A stretch of DNA of 64,000 nucleotides from Neotamlana sedimentorum (GTDB lineage: Bacteria > Bacteroidota > Bacteroidia > Flavobacteriales > Flavobacteriaceae). The stretch spans positions 310,001 through 374,000 of the forward strand of contig NZ_JTDW01000004.1 of NCBI RefSeq assembly GCF_000943565.1, read 5' to 3'. Under the pieces are notes generated by a model, which had not been told where the DNA came from, ran no database searches, and saw nothing but the letters and a program-made list of their open reading frames with translations. Shown here in pieces: positions 8,883 to 17,624 of the stretch; position 1 is the stretch's first letter, and each line of letters starts with the position of its first letter. A program made the translations under genes and the position numbers.

Positions 8883-11051
8883 ATGATTCATATTCACGAA
8901 AAAACATTACAAGATTTAGAATTCCCTAAGGTTTTACAACAAGTAAGCGAACATTGTATTACCGAATTAGGTAACACCAAAGCGCTGGAAATTTCACCTT
9001 ATAAAACTAAAGAAGAACTGTTTTTCTCGTTAAATCTAACCAACGAATATGTCGCGTCATTTACCAACGAAAACCGCATACCAAATCATGGTTTCGATGA
9101 TATTACAAAAGAGCTTAAGCTTTTAAAAATTGAAAACACTTATTTAGAAGTACATAGCTTAAAAAAAATTGTAGCTATATCATCCACAGCAAACGAAATT
9201 GTTGTATTCTTAAAAAAGTTCGAAGAGTATTATCCAACACTTTGCGCTTTTGCTTCTCATATCGAGGTTACAAAACTTATTATTGAAAAAATAAACAGTA
9301 TTGTAGACCGTTTTGGTGAAATTAAAAACAATGCTTCTGCGCTTTTAGAGCAATTAAGACAAGCTATAAACATTATAAAAGGTAAAATTAATGCCAGTTT
9401 TACTTCGGCATTAACAACCTATAATAATCTAGATTATTTAGATGATATTCGCGAAACTGTAGTGGAAAACCGCCGTGTTTTAGCCGTAAAAGCCATGTAT
9501 CGTCGTAAAGTTAAAGGCTCCATAATGGGCAGTAGTAAAACAGGAAGTATTGTTTATATTGAACCAGAAACTACATTACAACACACCAGAGAATTAAGCA
9601 ATTTAGAATACGAAGAAAAAGAAGAAATTATTCGCATTTTAAAAGAAGTCACCAATTATATTCGTCCGTTTTTACCGCTTTTAAAAGATTATCAAGCCTT
9701 TTTAATTGAACTTGACGTAATTTCCGCGAAAGCGAAATACGCCCAATCTTTAAACGCTATTTTACCGCATTTTTCGGAAGATAAAAGTATGTTTTTACGC
9801 GATGCTTACCATCCGCTACTCTATTTAAACAACTTAAAGAAAAAGGAAGTTACCTATCCGCAAACTATAACATTAAAAGCAGATAGCCGCATTATTGTAA
9901 TTTCTGGACCAAATGCCGGTGGAAAAAGTATCACCCTAAAAACCATTGGCTTACTTCAAGCTATGTTGCAAAGTGGCATGTTAATTCCGGTACACGAACG
10001 TAGTTCGGCGTATATTTTCGATAGAATTTTAAGCGATATTGGCGATAATCAATCCATTGAAAACCATTTAAGTACTTACAGTTACAGGTTAAAACAAATG
10101 AATTACTTTTTGCGTAAGTGCAACAAAAACACATTGTTTTTAATTGATGAGTTTGGAACAGGTAGTGATCCTGAATTGGGTGGTGCTTTGGCCGAAACTT
10201 TTCTTGAGGAATTTTACCATCGTGAAGCTTTTGGAATAATAACAACCCACTACTCTAACCTTAAAATTTTAGCCAACGAATTACCACACATGTTAAACGC
10301 CAACATGTTGTTCGATGAGCGTACTTTAGAACCTTTGTTTAAACTGGTTATCGGTCAAGCCGGAAGTAGTTTTACGTTTGAAGTCGCCCAAAAAAACGGC
10401 ATTCCATATAGTTTAATTAATCGAGCTAAAAAGAAGATAGAGCGCAGCAAAGTACGCTTTGATGCTACTATTGCTAAGCTTCAAAAAGAACGATCGAAGC
10501 TTCAAAAAACAGGAGAATCGTTAAAGGCAAACGAGAAAAAGAAAAGCGAAGAAGCCGATAAACTTGAAGAAATTAACGGGAAAATTCAGAAGAAATTAGA
10601 AAGCTATCAAGAATTATACGATAGCAATCAACGTTTAATTTACTTAGGACAAAAAATTGACGATTTAGCCGAAAAATATTTCAACAACAAACAAAAACGC
10701 GAGTTAATGGGCGAGCTTTTTAAACTGGTTCAAATTGAAAACTCTAAGCGTAAACGTAAAACAGCGAAACAAAAAAAGGTTGAAAAAGCTAAAGAGCAAA
10801 AAGTAAAACAAGAAGTTGAAAAAAAGGTTGAAGTCATTCGAACCAAAAAGAAAAAAGAAAAAGAACTTAAGGCAAAACAACCACCAAAGCCAAAACCTAT
10901 TTTAAAAGTTGGCGACCGTGTACGTTTAGAAGATGGGCGATCGGTTGGCTCGATTGATAAAATTGAAAAAAATAAAGCTGTTGTAAACTACGGCATGTTC
11001 ACCACAAATGTTAGCATCGATCAATTAGAATTGGTTGAAGCTAAAAAATAA
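8883..11051 (+). CDS. MutS2-like ATPase without a Smr domain
   Basis: This 722-residue MutS-family protein has the lever/core region (about 1-320), Walker A GPNAGGKS at about 342-349, the DEFGTGSDPELGGA Walker B region and the TTHYSNLK motif. A long coiled-coil clamp follows, then a Lys/Glu-rich stretch and a small basic KOW-like end (VGDRVRLEDGRSVGSIDKI). The order is that of MutS2, which acts on recombination intermediates and stalled ribosomes, rather than mismatch-repair MutS. Typical MutS2 ends in a Smr nuclease domain, which is absent here. The ATG at 8883 is preferred over the in-frame TTG at 8838, which lies in the probable promoter. Confidence 0.88.
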   Translation: MIHIHEKTLQDLEFPKVLQQVSEHCITELGNTKALEISPYKTKEELFFSLNLTNEYVASFTNENRIPNHGFDDITKELKLLKIENTYLEVHSLKKIVAISSTANEIVVFLKKFEEYYPTLCAFASHIEVTKLIIEKINSIVDRFGEIKNNASALLEQLRQAINIIKGKINASFTSALTTYNNLDYLDDIRETVVENRRVLAVKAMYRRKVKGSIMGSSKTGSIVYIEPETTLQHTRELSNLEYEEKEEIIRILKEVTNYIRPFLPLLKDYQAFLIELDVISAKAKYAQSLNAILPHFSEDKSMFLRDAYHPLLYLNNLKKKEVTYPQTITLKADSRIIVISGPNAGGKSITLKTIGLLQAMLQSGMLIPVHERSSAYIFDRILSDIGDNQSIENHLSTYSYRLKQMNYFLRKCNKNTLFLIDEFGTGSDPELGGALAETFLEEFYHREAFGIITTHYSNLKILANELPHMLNANMLFDERTLEPLFKLVIGQAGSSFTFEVAQKNGIPYSLINRAKKKIERSKVRFDATIAKLQKERSKLQKTGESLKANEKKKSEEADKLEEINGKIQKKLESYQELYDSNQRLIYLGQKIDDLAEKYFNNKQKRELMGELFKLVQIENSKRKRKTAKQKKVEKAKEQKVKQEVEKKVEVIRTKKKKEKELKAKQPPKPKPILKVGDRVRLEDGRSVGSIDKIEKNKAVVNYGMFTTNVSIDQLELVEAKK

Positions 11052-11072
11052 ATTTAGTATATTTCAAATAAA

Positions 11073-11966
11073 ATGAAATTGATTACCAACTACACGCTAA
11101 GCCTACTAATCTGCTTTTTATTTAATTGCAGTTCGTCTGAAACCATAACCGAAAAAGAAGAAGTTATAAAAGATGAAATGCTAGATGATGAAAACGATGA
11201 TAATGAGAATGATAACAATAACGAAGAAAATGTAATTTGGAAAAACTGGTATTTATCTGTGCCTATAAATCGCGGTGATGGTAGCGCAACTTCAATTTTT
11301 TATGAAGCTATTGAAAACGATAATTTAACAGCTGATCAAAAAGAATATTTTTATAAAAATGATGATGGCAGTTACACCATGTATACCAAATTTACAGGTT
11401 ATACAACGTCTGGCGAGTCTGAATTAGGTGATAAATATTGCAGGACAGAACTTCGTGAATATTGGCAAGGAAACCAAACTACTACCGATAATTGGTCGAT
11501 GGAAACCGGAACTCATATTTTAGAAACCACCATGAAGGTTGATTTTGTAGAGGGAAACGGAAGAACCATTATCGCACAAATACACGGAAAGGAATCGGCA
11601 GGTATTTCAGGAAATCCGGCCACCGTAAAAATTAGATGGAACAGCGGAACCATTCAACTTGATTATTATACAAAACCAGATGCTGGAGAGGCATGGACAA
11701 GTGCTTTCGATGATAAAATTGATGTTGCCAATGTTGGAAATGATATTTTTACTTTTAAAATTAAAATTGAAAATGGTAAGTTTTACTATGCCTTAATTTG
11801 CGAAGCGAAAAGCATAAATATTGATTATACATTTGTTTACGATTATGTTGCCAATGGTTACGTACACGAAAATTATTTTAAAACAGGAAATTATTTTGGT
11901 TGGCACGACGATTATGAAAAAGCCGCACAAGTTACGCTGTACAAAGTAGTTACCGAGCATAATTAA
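11073..11966 (+). CDS. PL7 family alginate lyase lipoprotein
   Basis: This 297-residue lipoprotein has a signal peptide with lipobox LFNC (Cys19), then a very acidic Asp/Glu/Asn linker (about 24-53) and a PL7 beta-jelly-roll domain. The three PL7 motifs are visible: RTELR at 124-128, QIH at 169-171 and YFKTGNYFGW at 268-277, where YFKAG.YNQ is usual. PL7 enzymes cleave alginate by beta-elimination; the QIH form is generally linked to G-containing blocks. It is probably anchored at the cell surface. It sits between mutS2 and a convergent cytolysin-like gene, and no SusC/SusD pair is in view. Confidence 0.9.
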   Translation: MKLITNYTLSLLICFLFNCSSSETITEKEEVIKDEMLDDENDDNENDNNNEENVIWKNWYLSVPINRGDGSATSIFYEAIENDNLTADQKEYFYKNDDGSYTMYTKFTGYTTSGESELGDKYCRTELREYWQGNQTTTDNWSMETGTHILETTMKVDFVEGNGRTIIAQIHGKESAGISGNPATVKIRWNSGTIQLDYYTKPDAGEAWTSAFDDKIDVANVGNDIFTFKIKIENGKFYYALICEAKSINIDYTFVYDYVANGYVHENYFKTGNYFGWHDDYEKAAQVTLYKVVTEHN

Positions 11967-11969
11967 AGC

Positions 11970-12014
11970 AACAGCCAACACCAAGTTGAATCCCAACTTA
12001 AGGTGCCAGCTGTT
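11970..12014. terminator. Hairpin between convergent alginate-lyase and cytolysin-like genes
   Basis: A long imperfect stem pairs AACAGC with GCTGTT, CACC with GGTG and AAGTTG with CAACTT around a five-base loop, and is followed by a T-rich stretch. It lies between the two stop codons and could end transcription from both sides. Confidence 0.65.
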
Positions 12015-12035
12015 TTATTAATCAAAATTTAGTAT

Positions 12036-13592
12036 TTAAATTTCTTTTACGGAAACTTCGGTACAAAATCCTGCGAAGGTTTTAGAGCAATAAGCTTCAA
12101 AATAGTAGTTTTTTGTTACATAATCTAAATCGAATTCTCCCATGGTTTTCCATGTTAAATCCCATAATTGAAACTGTACTTTTATATCGTGCGCTCCATT
12201 TGGTGGACTTTGCGAGTAGTTTACTTTCTGGTCTTTTAAAGTGGTCCAACCAGAATACTTACGGTCGTCGTCGTCATTTGCACCGAAATAGGAATATCTA
12301 AATCTTATGCTGTAAAGTCCAGTTGTACGTTTTGCATAAACGTTTTTATGATTGTACGGAAATTCTCCACAAGTTTCAATTTGATAATCGGTGTTATAAC
12401 CCATTTTTGCAATGCGGTTGTCTTTTAAATATTTAATAGTGTAACCTATTGGCGCACCTGGGTTTTGGCGGCTATAAAGGGCATTTTCGGTGATTACATA
12501 ATTTAATCCGCCTTCGGTATTTTCTTCAATGCTATCGCCTGTAATAACGCTTGTTGCTACTTCGGCATTACCACCAATAGTTACCACATTAAATGTAGAT
12601 TTCGAAATTACTTTTTTATAACTTGCCGATAATGTTCCATCGTAATCACCAGCACCCGTAGCGTAAGATAGTGCGGCTTCCAAACTAACGTCGGTTTCGG
12701 TATCGGTGGTTTCCATTCTTATCATTATTATGCGGCCGTATTGCACAGAGTGCACATAAGCTGGTGGATTATCGCTATTCATCGCCGCTTCAATAGTTTC
12801 CAAATCTGCATTACTACCAAACACAGCCGATGGTGTTTCTGGCGTATCCATAGTAACTTCGTAAAAAATTTGTCGGTATAACAATGCTGCAACTCGTTTT
12901 TCGGTTGTTTTATTATAGCTGAAACTAGACTCAAAACTAGATCCAGAAGCCCATTCGCCACTAATGCCTAAATCTAAACTCATTTGTTCAGATGAGTGCG
13001 CTTCTGTTTTTTCAAAATAAGTATCGGCATCAATTTCGTAACCTTGTGGTTGTACGTTTGCATTCCAATGCTCCAAAGCTTTATCAATTCCAGCTTGCAC
13101 ATTTGTGTTTTGCCCAGGATTATCAATGGTAATATTTCCATCTTCTCCTATACCAGGTAAATCTACTCTTAAACTTACTGCAGCGCGCGGAACTTGTAAT
13201 GGCTGTGGCGCGCCTCCTAGCATATCGCTGTTACCTATTACCAATGCTCCAGGATAAATAACGCCATTTCCAGGATCGAACATAACAACATCTTCAAAAT
13301 TTGAACGAATATTGTAATATTGCGTAATACACTGGTTTACCATACCTTGGTATCTGCTAGACTGTTCTGATGAGTTATAGTTATTTTTACCCGTAGTGGT
13401 TTGTACATTTAACAAATCGTCTGGATTGTAGTTTAAATTTGTTAAATAATCTTCAATTGCTTCGGCAGTTTCGCCAGAAACACTTTTACCTATCTCATCT
13501 ATAGTTTCTTTACTACAACTAAAGATGCATAAAAACATAACTAAGCAGGCTAATTTTAATTGGGGAATTGTTGTTAATAGCTTTGTTTTCAT
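12036..13592 (-). CDS. Cholesterol-dependent-cytolysin-like (thiol-activated cytolysin family) lipoprotein
   Basis: This 518-residue protein has a lipoprotein signal peptide (lipobox CIFSC, Cys26). Family hallmarks occur in CDC order: GVIYPGALV at 110-118, PRAAVSLRVDLPG at 135-147, RQIFYEVTMDTPETPSAVF at 240-258, PPAYVHSVQYGRIIMIRMET at 276-295 and RQNPGAPIGYTIKYLKDN at 375-392. The last closely resembles the RKNP.YPISYT..FLKDNS segment of perfringolysin. The C-terminal domain has LWDLTWKTMGE at 476-486 where the undecapeptide would lie, but no Cys and no clear Thr-Leu cholesterol pair. It is inferred to be a pore-forming protein, but its target is unknown and cholesterol need not be the receptor. 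A -7-like promoter lies just upstream, and a TPR-HTH regulator is divergent. Confidence 0.9.
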   Translation of the reverse strand: MKTKLLTTIPQLKLACLVMFLCIFSCSKETIDEIGKSVSGETAEAIEDYLTNLNYNPDDLLNVQTTTGKNNYNSSEQSSRYQGMVNQCITQYYNIRSNFEDVVMFDPGNGVIYPGALVIGNSDMLGGAPQPLQVPRAAVSLRVDLPGIGEDGNITIDNPGQNTNVQAGIDKALEHWNANVQPQGYEIDADTYFEKTEAHSSEQMSLDLGISGEWASGSSFESSFSYNKTTEKRVAALLYRQIFYEVTMDTPETPSAVFGSNADLETIEAAMNSDNPPAYVHSVQYGRIIMIRMETTDTETDVSLEAALSYATGAGDYDGTLSASYKKVISKSTFNVVTIGGNAEVATSVITGDSIEENTEGGLNYVITENALYSRQNPGAPIGYTIKYLKDNRIAKMGYNTDYQIETCGEFPYNHKNVYAKRTTGLYSIRFRYSYFGANDDDDRKYSGWTTLKDQKVNYSQSPPNGAHDIKVQFQLWDLTWKTMGEFDLDYVTKNYYFEAYCSKTFAGFCTEVSVKEI

Positions 13593-13900
13593 AATATTAG
13601 TTTTTGTGATTCAACACTTCAAAATTACAAGACACACAAGCTGTTTTCTAATTTTAGACATGGACAAAGTATGGACAGTTAATAGGATTTTACCTAAAAT
13701 ACACCATGGACGCTTCATTTTTCACAAAGTAATACCCAATATTTAAATCGCTAAAAATCAATCAATTAAATCAAAATAAAGCATCTAAAATTGTGCTTAA
13801 ACTATAGATTTTATATGGACAAGCACATTTTGAGTAACGGACAACCATTTATTTTGAATTGATTTTATAAGTATCTTAGTGCTAGCTAATAACCATAATT
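13593..13900. promoter_or_regulatory. Divergent regulatory region with five GGAC(A) motifs
   Basis: This 308-bp gap separates the cytolysin-like gene from the TPR-HTH gene and holds no convincing ORF. Five same-strand copies of (C/T)ATGGACA-like words have their GGAC core at 13662, 13673, 13708, 13817 and 13839. Copies 1-2 and 4-5 are spaced 11 and 22 bp, close to whole helical turns. The first pair lies about 40 bp upstream of the cytolysin -7 box, and the last pair lies just upstream of a weak TATCTTAG element at 13872. Binding by the neighbouring regulator is inference. Confidence 0.45.
13620..13627 (-). promoter_or_regulatory. Putative -7 promoter element of the cytolysin-like gene
   Basis: On the minus strand this reads TAATTTTG, an exact TAnnTTTG match, 27 bp before the ATG. 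Only a weak TTAG is present at the -33 distance, so activation by a factor bound upstream is plausible. Confidence 0.45.
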
Positions 13901-15781
13901 ATGAAACCGTTACACTACGCCTTATTCATTATCTTTTTTGCTCAAATAGGTTTTTCTCAAAACACAAAACTTATTGATAGTTTGAAACTATCATATAAAT
14001 CACCTTTAAGTATTATAGATAAAATTAAAACAGGGAATTTAATTGTTCAAGAATTGAAACATAAAAATCCTGAAGAAGCATATAATTATATTGATGACAT
14101 GCTAAGTGCCTCAAAAGAAAACAAATACAAAAAAGGTATTGGAGTAAGCTTAAGAAACAAAGGGTATTATTTTAGATTTAAACCAAATGCAGATTCTGCA
14201 AGATATTATTTTAAAAAATCTCTAAAAATTTTAAGTGAAAACGATAATAGCTTAGAAGCAGCCAAAACCTGCGAAGAGTTTGCAACGTTTGAGTGTGTTC
14301 AAGGGAACTATAATAAAGCAATAGAAATTTCAGATATAGGCTATAATCATGCTAAAGCAAATAACAATGGTGAATATATGGCTGTTGCTCTTAACAGAAA
14401 AGTAACAACTCTTATGGATAAAGGTGATTTTAAAGAGGCAACTATAATTAATCTATTATCACTAAGTATAATTGATTCTTTAAAACGTAAAAAACCTCTA
14501 CTAAAAGCTGTATCTCTTGGTCATAAAGCGAGAATAGAAATGTTAAGAGGGAATTATAAACTTGTACTCGAACCATTATTAGAATCGATAAAAATTCTGA
14601 AATCAATAAAAAACACAAAGTGGCTTGCCGTTAATTTTATGGAAATTGGAAATGCTTATTGGTATTTAAACGACTATGATAATGCCTTAAATAGTTACAC
14701 GACAAGTTTAAACTATTCTAAAGAAATAAATCGTAAAGACTTCATTTCGATGAATCTTTCAAATATTGCATCATTGCAAATAAAAAAAGGTAGTTATAAC
14801 GAAGCATTAAAAACACTTTTAAGTTCTGTTCCTATTGAAAAACAAATAGGTTCAAAAATCAATCTAACAATTGCTTACAATAGTTTAGGAGAAGTATATT
14901 CTCTTAAAAAAAATTATGCCGAATCGCTAAAATATTATAATCTAGGAATACAGCTAGCTGATTCAATAAAAGCCACAGATGTAATTCTTGATAGTTATTT
15001 TGGGCGTGCTGAAACTTATGAAAAGCAAGGGAACTACAAAGCTGCATTGGCAGACAGAAAAAAATTTCAAGTTATAAATGATAGTATTTTTAACAAGACA
15101 AAATCAAAACAAATAGAAGAATTAAAAACCATTTACGAAACCGAAAAAAAAGAAGCCCAAATCGCTTTACAAAATGAAGAAATAAATACTTTAAATGTTC
15201 AAGCAGAAAACGATAAACTTATAAAAACCCTTTATGCCATTGGCATGTTTTCGTTGTTAGCTATTGCTGGTCTGCTCTATTTCGGATTTAAGCAACGCAT
15301 TAAAAAGAATAAACTAGCACGCGAAAAACAAGAAGAAATTTACAAACAAGAAATAGAATTCAAACAAAAAGAACTCGCTAGCCAAACTTTGCATTTGGTA
15401 CAAAAAAACACGTTTATACAAGAACTTAAAGAGAATTTAGAGAAAATTAAGCAGTCGCCAGAATTGTTTAAAGTAGAATTTAGGCGCTTAGTTATGCTGC
15501 TTAAAAAAGAAAGTGCCGAAGATAAAGATTGGGAGGTTTTTAAAAGCTACTTCTCTGAAGTACACAATAATTTCGACAACAAACTAAAAGCCATTTATGC
15601 CGATATTTCGGAGAAAGAAATACGATTAGCCTCGTTTTTGCGCATGAACCTATCTACCAAAGAAATTGCATCGATGCTTAATGTTTTACCCGAAAGTGTT
15701 TTAAAAAGTAAATACCGACTTAAAAAGAAACTAAAACTCGATAAAGAAACAGACCTTGGAAGTTTTTTAAATGGTTTGTAA
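13901..15781 (+). CDS. TPR-repeat membrane regulator with C-terminal LuxR-like HTH
   Basis: This 626-residue protein has a signal peptide or anchor (FFAQIGFSQ) and then about eight TPR-like helical pairs up to about residue 390. A coiled coil follows, then one transmembrane helix (about 446-465, YAIGMFSLLAIAGLLYFGF), a second coiled coil and a C-terminal helix-turn-helix (ISEKEIRLASFLRM, then STKEIASMLNVLPESVLKSK). This is the Bacteroidota architecture in which an envelope TPR sensor carries a cytoplasmic DNA-binding domain. It is divergent from the cytolysin-like gene and separated from it by a motif-rich region, so it may control that gene. That link is inferred. Confidence 0.85.
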   Translation: MKPLHYALFIIFFAQIGFSQNTKLIDSLKLSYKSPLSIIDKIKTGNLIVQELKHKNPEEAYNYIDDMLSASKENKYKKGIGVSLRNKGYYFRFKPNADSARYYFKKSLKILSENDNSLEAAKTCEEFATFECVQGNYNKAIEISDIGYNHAKANNNGEYMAVALNRKVTTLMDKGDFKEATIINLLSLSIIDSLKRKKPLLKAVSLGHKARIEMLRGNYKLVLEPLLESIKILKSIKNTKWLAVNFMEIGNAYWYLNDYDNALNSYTTSLNYSKEINRKDFISMNLSNIASLQIKKGSYNEALKTLLSSVPIEKQIGSKINLTIAYNSLGEVYSLKKNYAESLKYYNLGIQLADSIKATDVILDSYFGRAETYEKQGNYKAALADRKKFQVINDSIFNKTKSKQIEELKTIYETEKKEAQIALQNEEINTLNVQAENDKLIKTLYAIGMFSLLAIAGLLYFGFKQRIKKNKLAREKQEEIYKQEIEFKQKELASQTLHLVQKNTFIQELKENLEKIKQSPELFKVEFRRLVMLLKKESAEDKDWEVFKSYFSEVHNNFDNKLKAIYADISEKEIRLASFLRMNLSTKEIASMLNVLPESVLKSKYRLKKKLKLDKETDLGSFLNGL

Positions 15782-15799
15782 AAGACCTACCTTTGTAAT

Positions 15800-16219
15800 A
15801 TGGAAATACCTATTCCAGATAACAAAAAACTAATACTCTTTGATGGTGTTTGCAACCTATGTGATAGCTCGGTGCAATATATTATTAAGCACGATAAAAG
15901 CGATGTGTTTCGATTTGCCGCTTTACAAAGCGAAATTGGAATGCAAATTATTGAAAAGCATAACATTGATACAAAAAAAACCGATTCAATTTTACTTTAC
16001 GTACCCAACAAAGGCATTGACTATAAAAGTACGGCAGCTTTAAAAATTGCGTTTCATTTAGGTTTTCCTATTAATTTAATGGCTCTATTTTTAATTGTAC
16101 CTGCCTTTATAAGAAATTGGGTTTACGATTTTATTGCCAAAAACCGCTATAAATGGTATGGTAAAAAAGAGGCTTGCATGATACCAACCCCAGAACTTAA
16201 AAGTAAATTTTTAGACTAA
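15800..16219 (+). CDS. Thiol-disulfide oxidoreductase-like DCC family protein (DUF393)
   Basis: This 139-residue protein starts with the family motif LFDGVCNLCDSSVQYI, whose CxxC gives a thioredoxin-like redox site. The FAALQSEIG motif typical of DUF393 follows, with a hydrophobic segment near residues 90-110. The cellular substrate is not known. It begins 18 bp after the TPR-HTH gene and may be co-transcribed with it. Confidence 0.88.
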   Translation: MEIPIPDNKKLILFDGVCNLCDSSVQYIIKHDKSDVFRFAALQSEIGMQIIEKHNIDTKKTDSILLYVPNKGIDYKSTAALKIAFHLGFPINLMALFLIVPAFIRNWVYDFIAKNRYKWYGKKEACMIPTPELKSKFLD

Positions 16220-16429
16220 TTTTAAGGGTGTTTTCCATATAAATTTGTAATTATAATTAAGTACTTATACGTATTGTAAAATTATATTTTTTACACTAAT
16301 TTTACAGTAACAAATTTAACAACAATTACTTACATTGTGTTTCATTGTTTTCCTTCCCTTTAGAATTTGGACCATTCAATAACAAACTGCTGTTATTGGT
16401 ATTAAACTTTACCACTAAACCAAAACGTT

Positions 16430-17614
16430 ATGAAAACCAAAATTATAACGGTATTTTTAATTTTAATACTGCCTATTTTTACTTTATTCTCACAAGATTC
16501 AACCAAAGTAAAACAAACGCCTCCTTTAAAAACTCAAATTGAAGAAATTATAGACGATAATTACATTCGGATTCCTAAAAAAGATTTCGATACCATTTTA
16601 GAAAATAGACTGTCGAACCTAGTAAACTCAAAAATCAATACGCTGATTGGTATAACCGCCGGATTAATAACTTTGCTAAGTTTATTTTCTATTTTTCAAT
16701 TTAATAAATCGAAAGTATCCAACGAAAAACTCATTCAAGCTGAAGTTAACATTGCAGCTAAAGAATCCATAGTTGAAATTCAAAAGTTCTACAAAGAAAA
16801 TATTGAAAGTAAATTATCGGAAATAGAAAAACGATTTGAGCAAAACATTGAACTTTTAAAAAAAGAAAATAAGAGCAGCCTAAACCAAATCCACGAACAA
16901 ATTGAAAAGGCCAAAACTCAAGTAAAACGCGCTGAAGATTATATTACAAACCTAGAAATTGAAAGCTTAACAAAACTTATTGTAAACGATAATAAATACG
17001 AAGTTCCAGAAGATTTAATAAGAACACAAAACCTTTTAAATGATGTTGAATCTACAAACAACACCTTTCAAATACCAAGTGTTGTAAACCTTTTAAGTTA
17101 TATTTATTATGGTCAAAAACAATACAATGAGGTTAACGAATTAATCTCTAAATACGAAAAAGAATTTAAATTAAAATCTACAACTTATATAAACGGAGCT
17201 TTAACAGCTTTTAACGATTATCACAATTACAACTCTATTAACCAAAGGTTTAAATGTATGGAATATTTAGATAAGTCTTTAGAGTTAACACAAGGTTACG
17301 GCCAAGCATTAGCTCTAAAATTAGAAGTTTTAATGATGGATATTTTAAGAACTGAAGACGAATTAAAAAAACAAGACATTAAAGCCAGTGCACAAAAAGT
17401 TATAAAAGGCATCCTGAATAGTGAAAATAAAGCTCCTGCCTACGAAACTTTTTCGAGGTTAGAACGTGATGCTAAAAACCTAAATTTTAAAAAATATGTA
17501 TCTCAATTGTTCATTGAGCTACCTAATGATATGGATCTTATATTTATAAAAGCCAACGAAGCCGCAGATATTTTAAAAACTAAATACTTTATTCTCAATG
17601 ACTTTATAAATTGA
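16430..17614 (+). CDS. Hypothetical membrane protein with coiled coil
   Basis: I do not recognise this 394-residue protein. It has an N-terminal signal peptide (ILILPIFTLFSQ), a hydrophobic helix at about 67-87 (NTLIGITAGLITLLSLFSIF), a long charged coiled coil (about 95-175) and an alpha-helical C-terminal half that looks TPR-like (NLLSYIYYGQKQYNEVNELI). A scaffolding or sensing role at the envelope is possible but unproven. The 210-bp gap upstream has a TAAATTTG word at 16240, too far away to be a clear promoter. It is convergent with the sulfurtransferase gene. Confidence 0.75.
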   Translation: MKTKIITVFLILILPIFTLFSQDSTKVKQTPPLKTQIEEIIDDNYIRIPKKDFDTILENRLSNLVNSKINTLIGITAGLITLLSLFSIFQFNKSKVSNEKLIQAEVNIAAKESIVEIQKFYKENIESKLSEIEKRFEQNIELLKKENKSSLNQIHEQIEKAKTQVKRAEDYITNLEIESLTKLIVNDNKYEVPEDLIRTQNLLNDVESTNNTFQIPSVVNLLSYIYYGQKQYNEVNELISKYEKEFKLKSTTYINGALTAFNDYHNYNSINQRFKCMEYLDKSLELTQGYGQALALKLEVLMMDILRTEDELKKQDIKASAQKVIKGILNSENKAPAYETFSRLERDAKNLNFKKYVSQLFIELPNDMDLIFIKANEAADILKTKYFILNDFIN

Positions 17615-17624
17615 AATGAATCTT

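Noticed and set aside
13525-13746. Plus-strand 73-residue ORF in the intergenic region
   Set aside because: It overlaps the start of the cytolysin-like gene on the opposite strand and lacks protein-like composition.
16220-16429. RNA gene or riboswitch in the gap before the coiled-coil gene
   Set aside because: No stable stem, tRNA-like clover or known aptamer pattern could be drawn; it is simply AT-rich with one TAAATTTG word.
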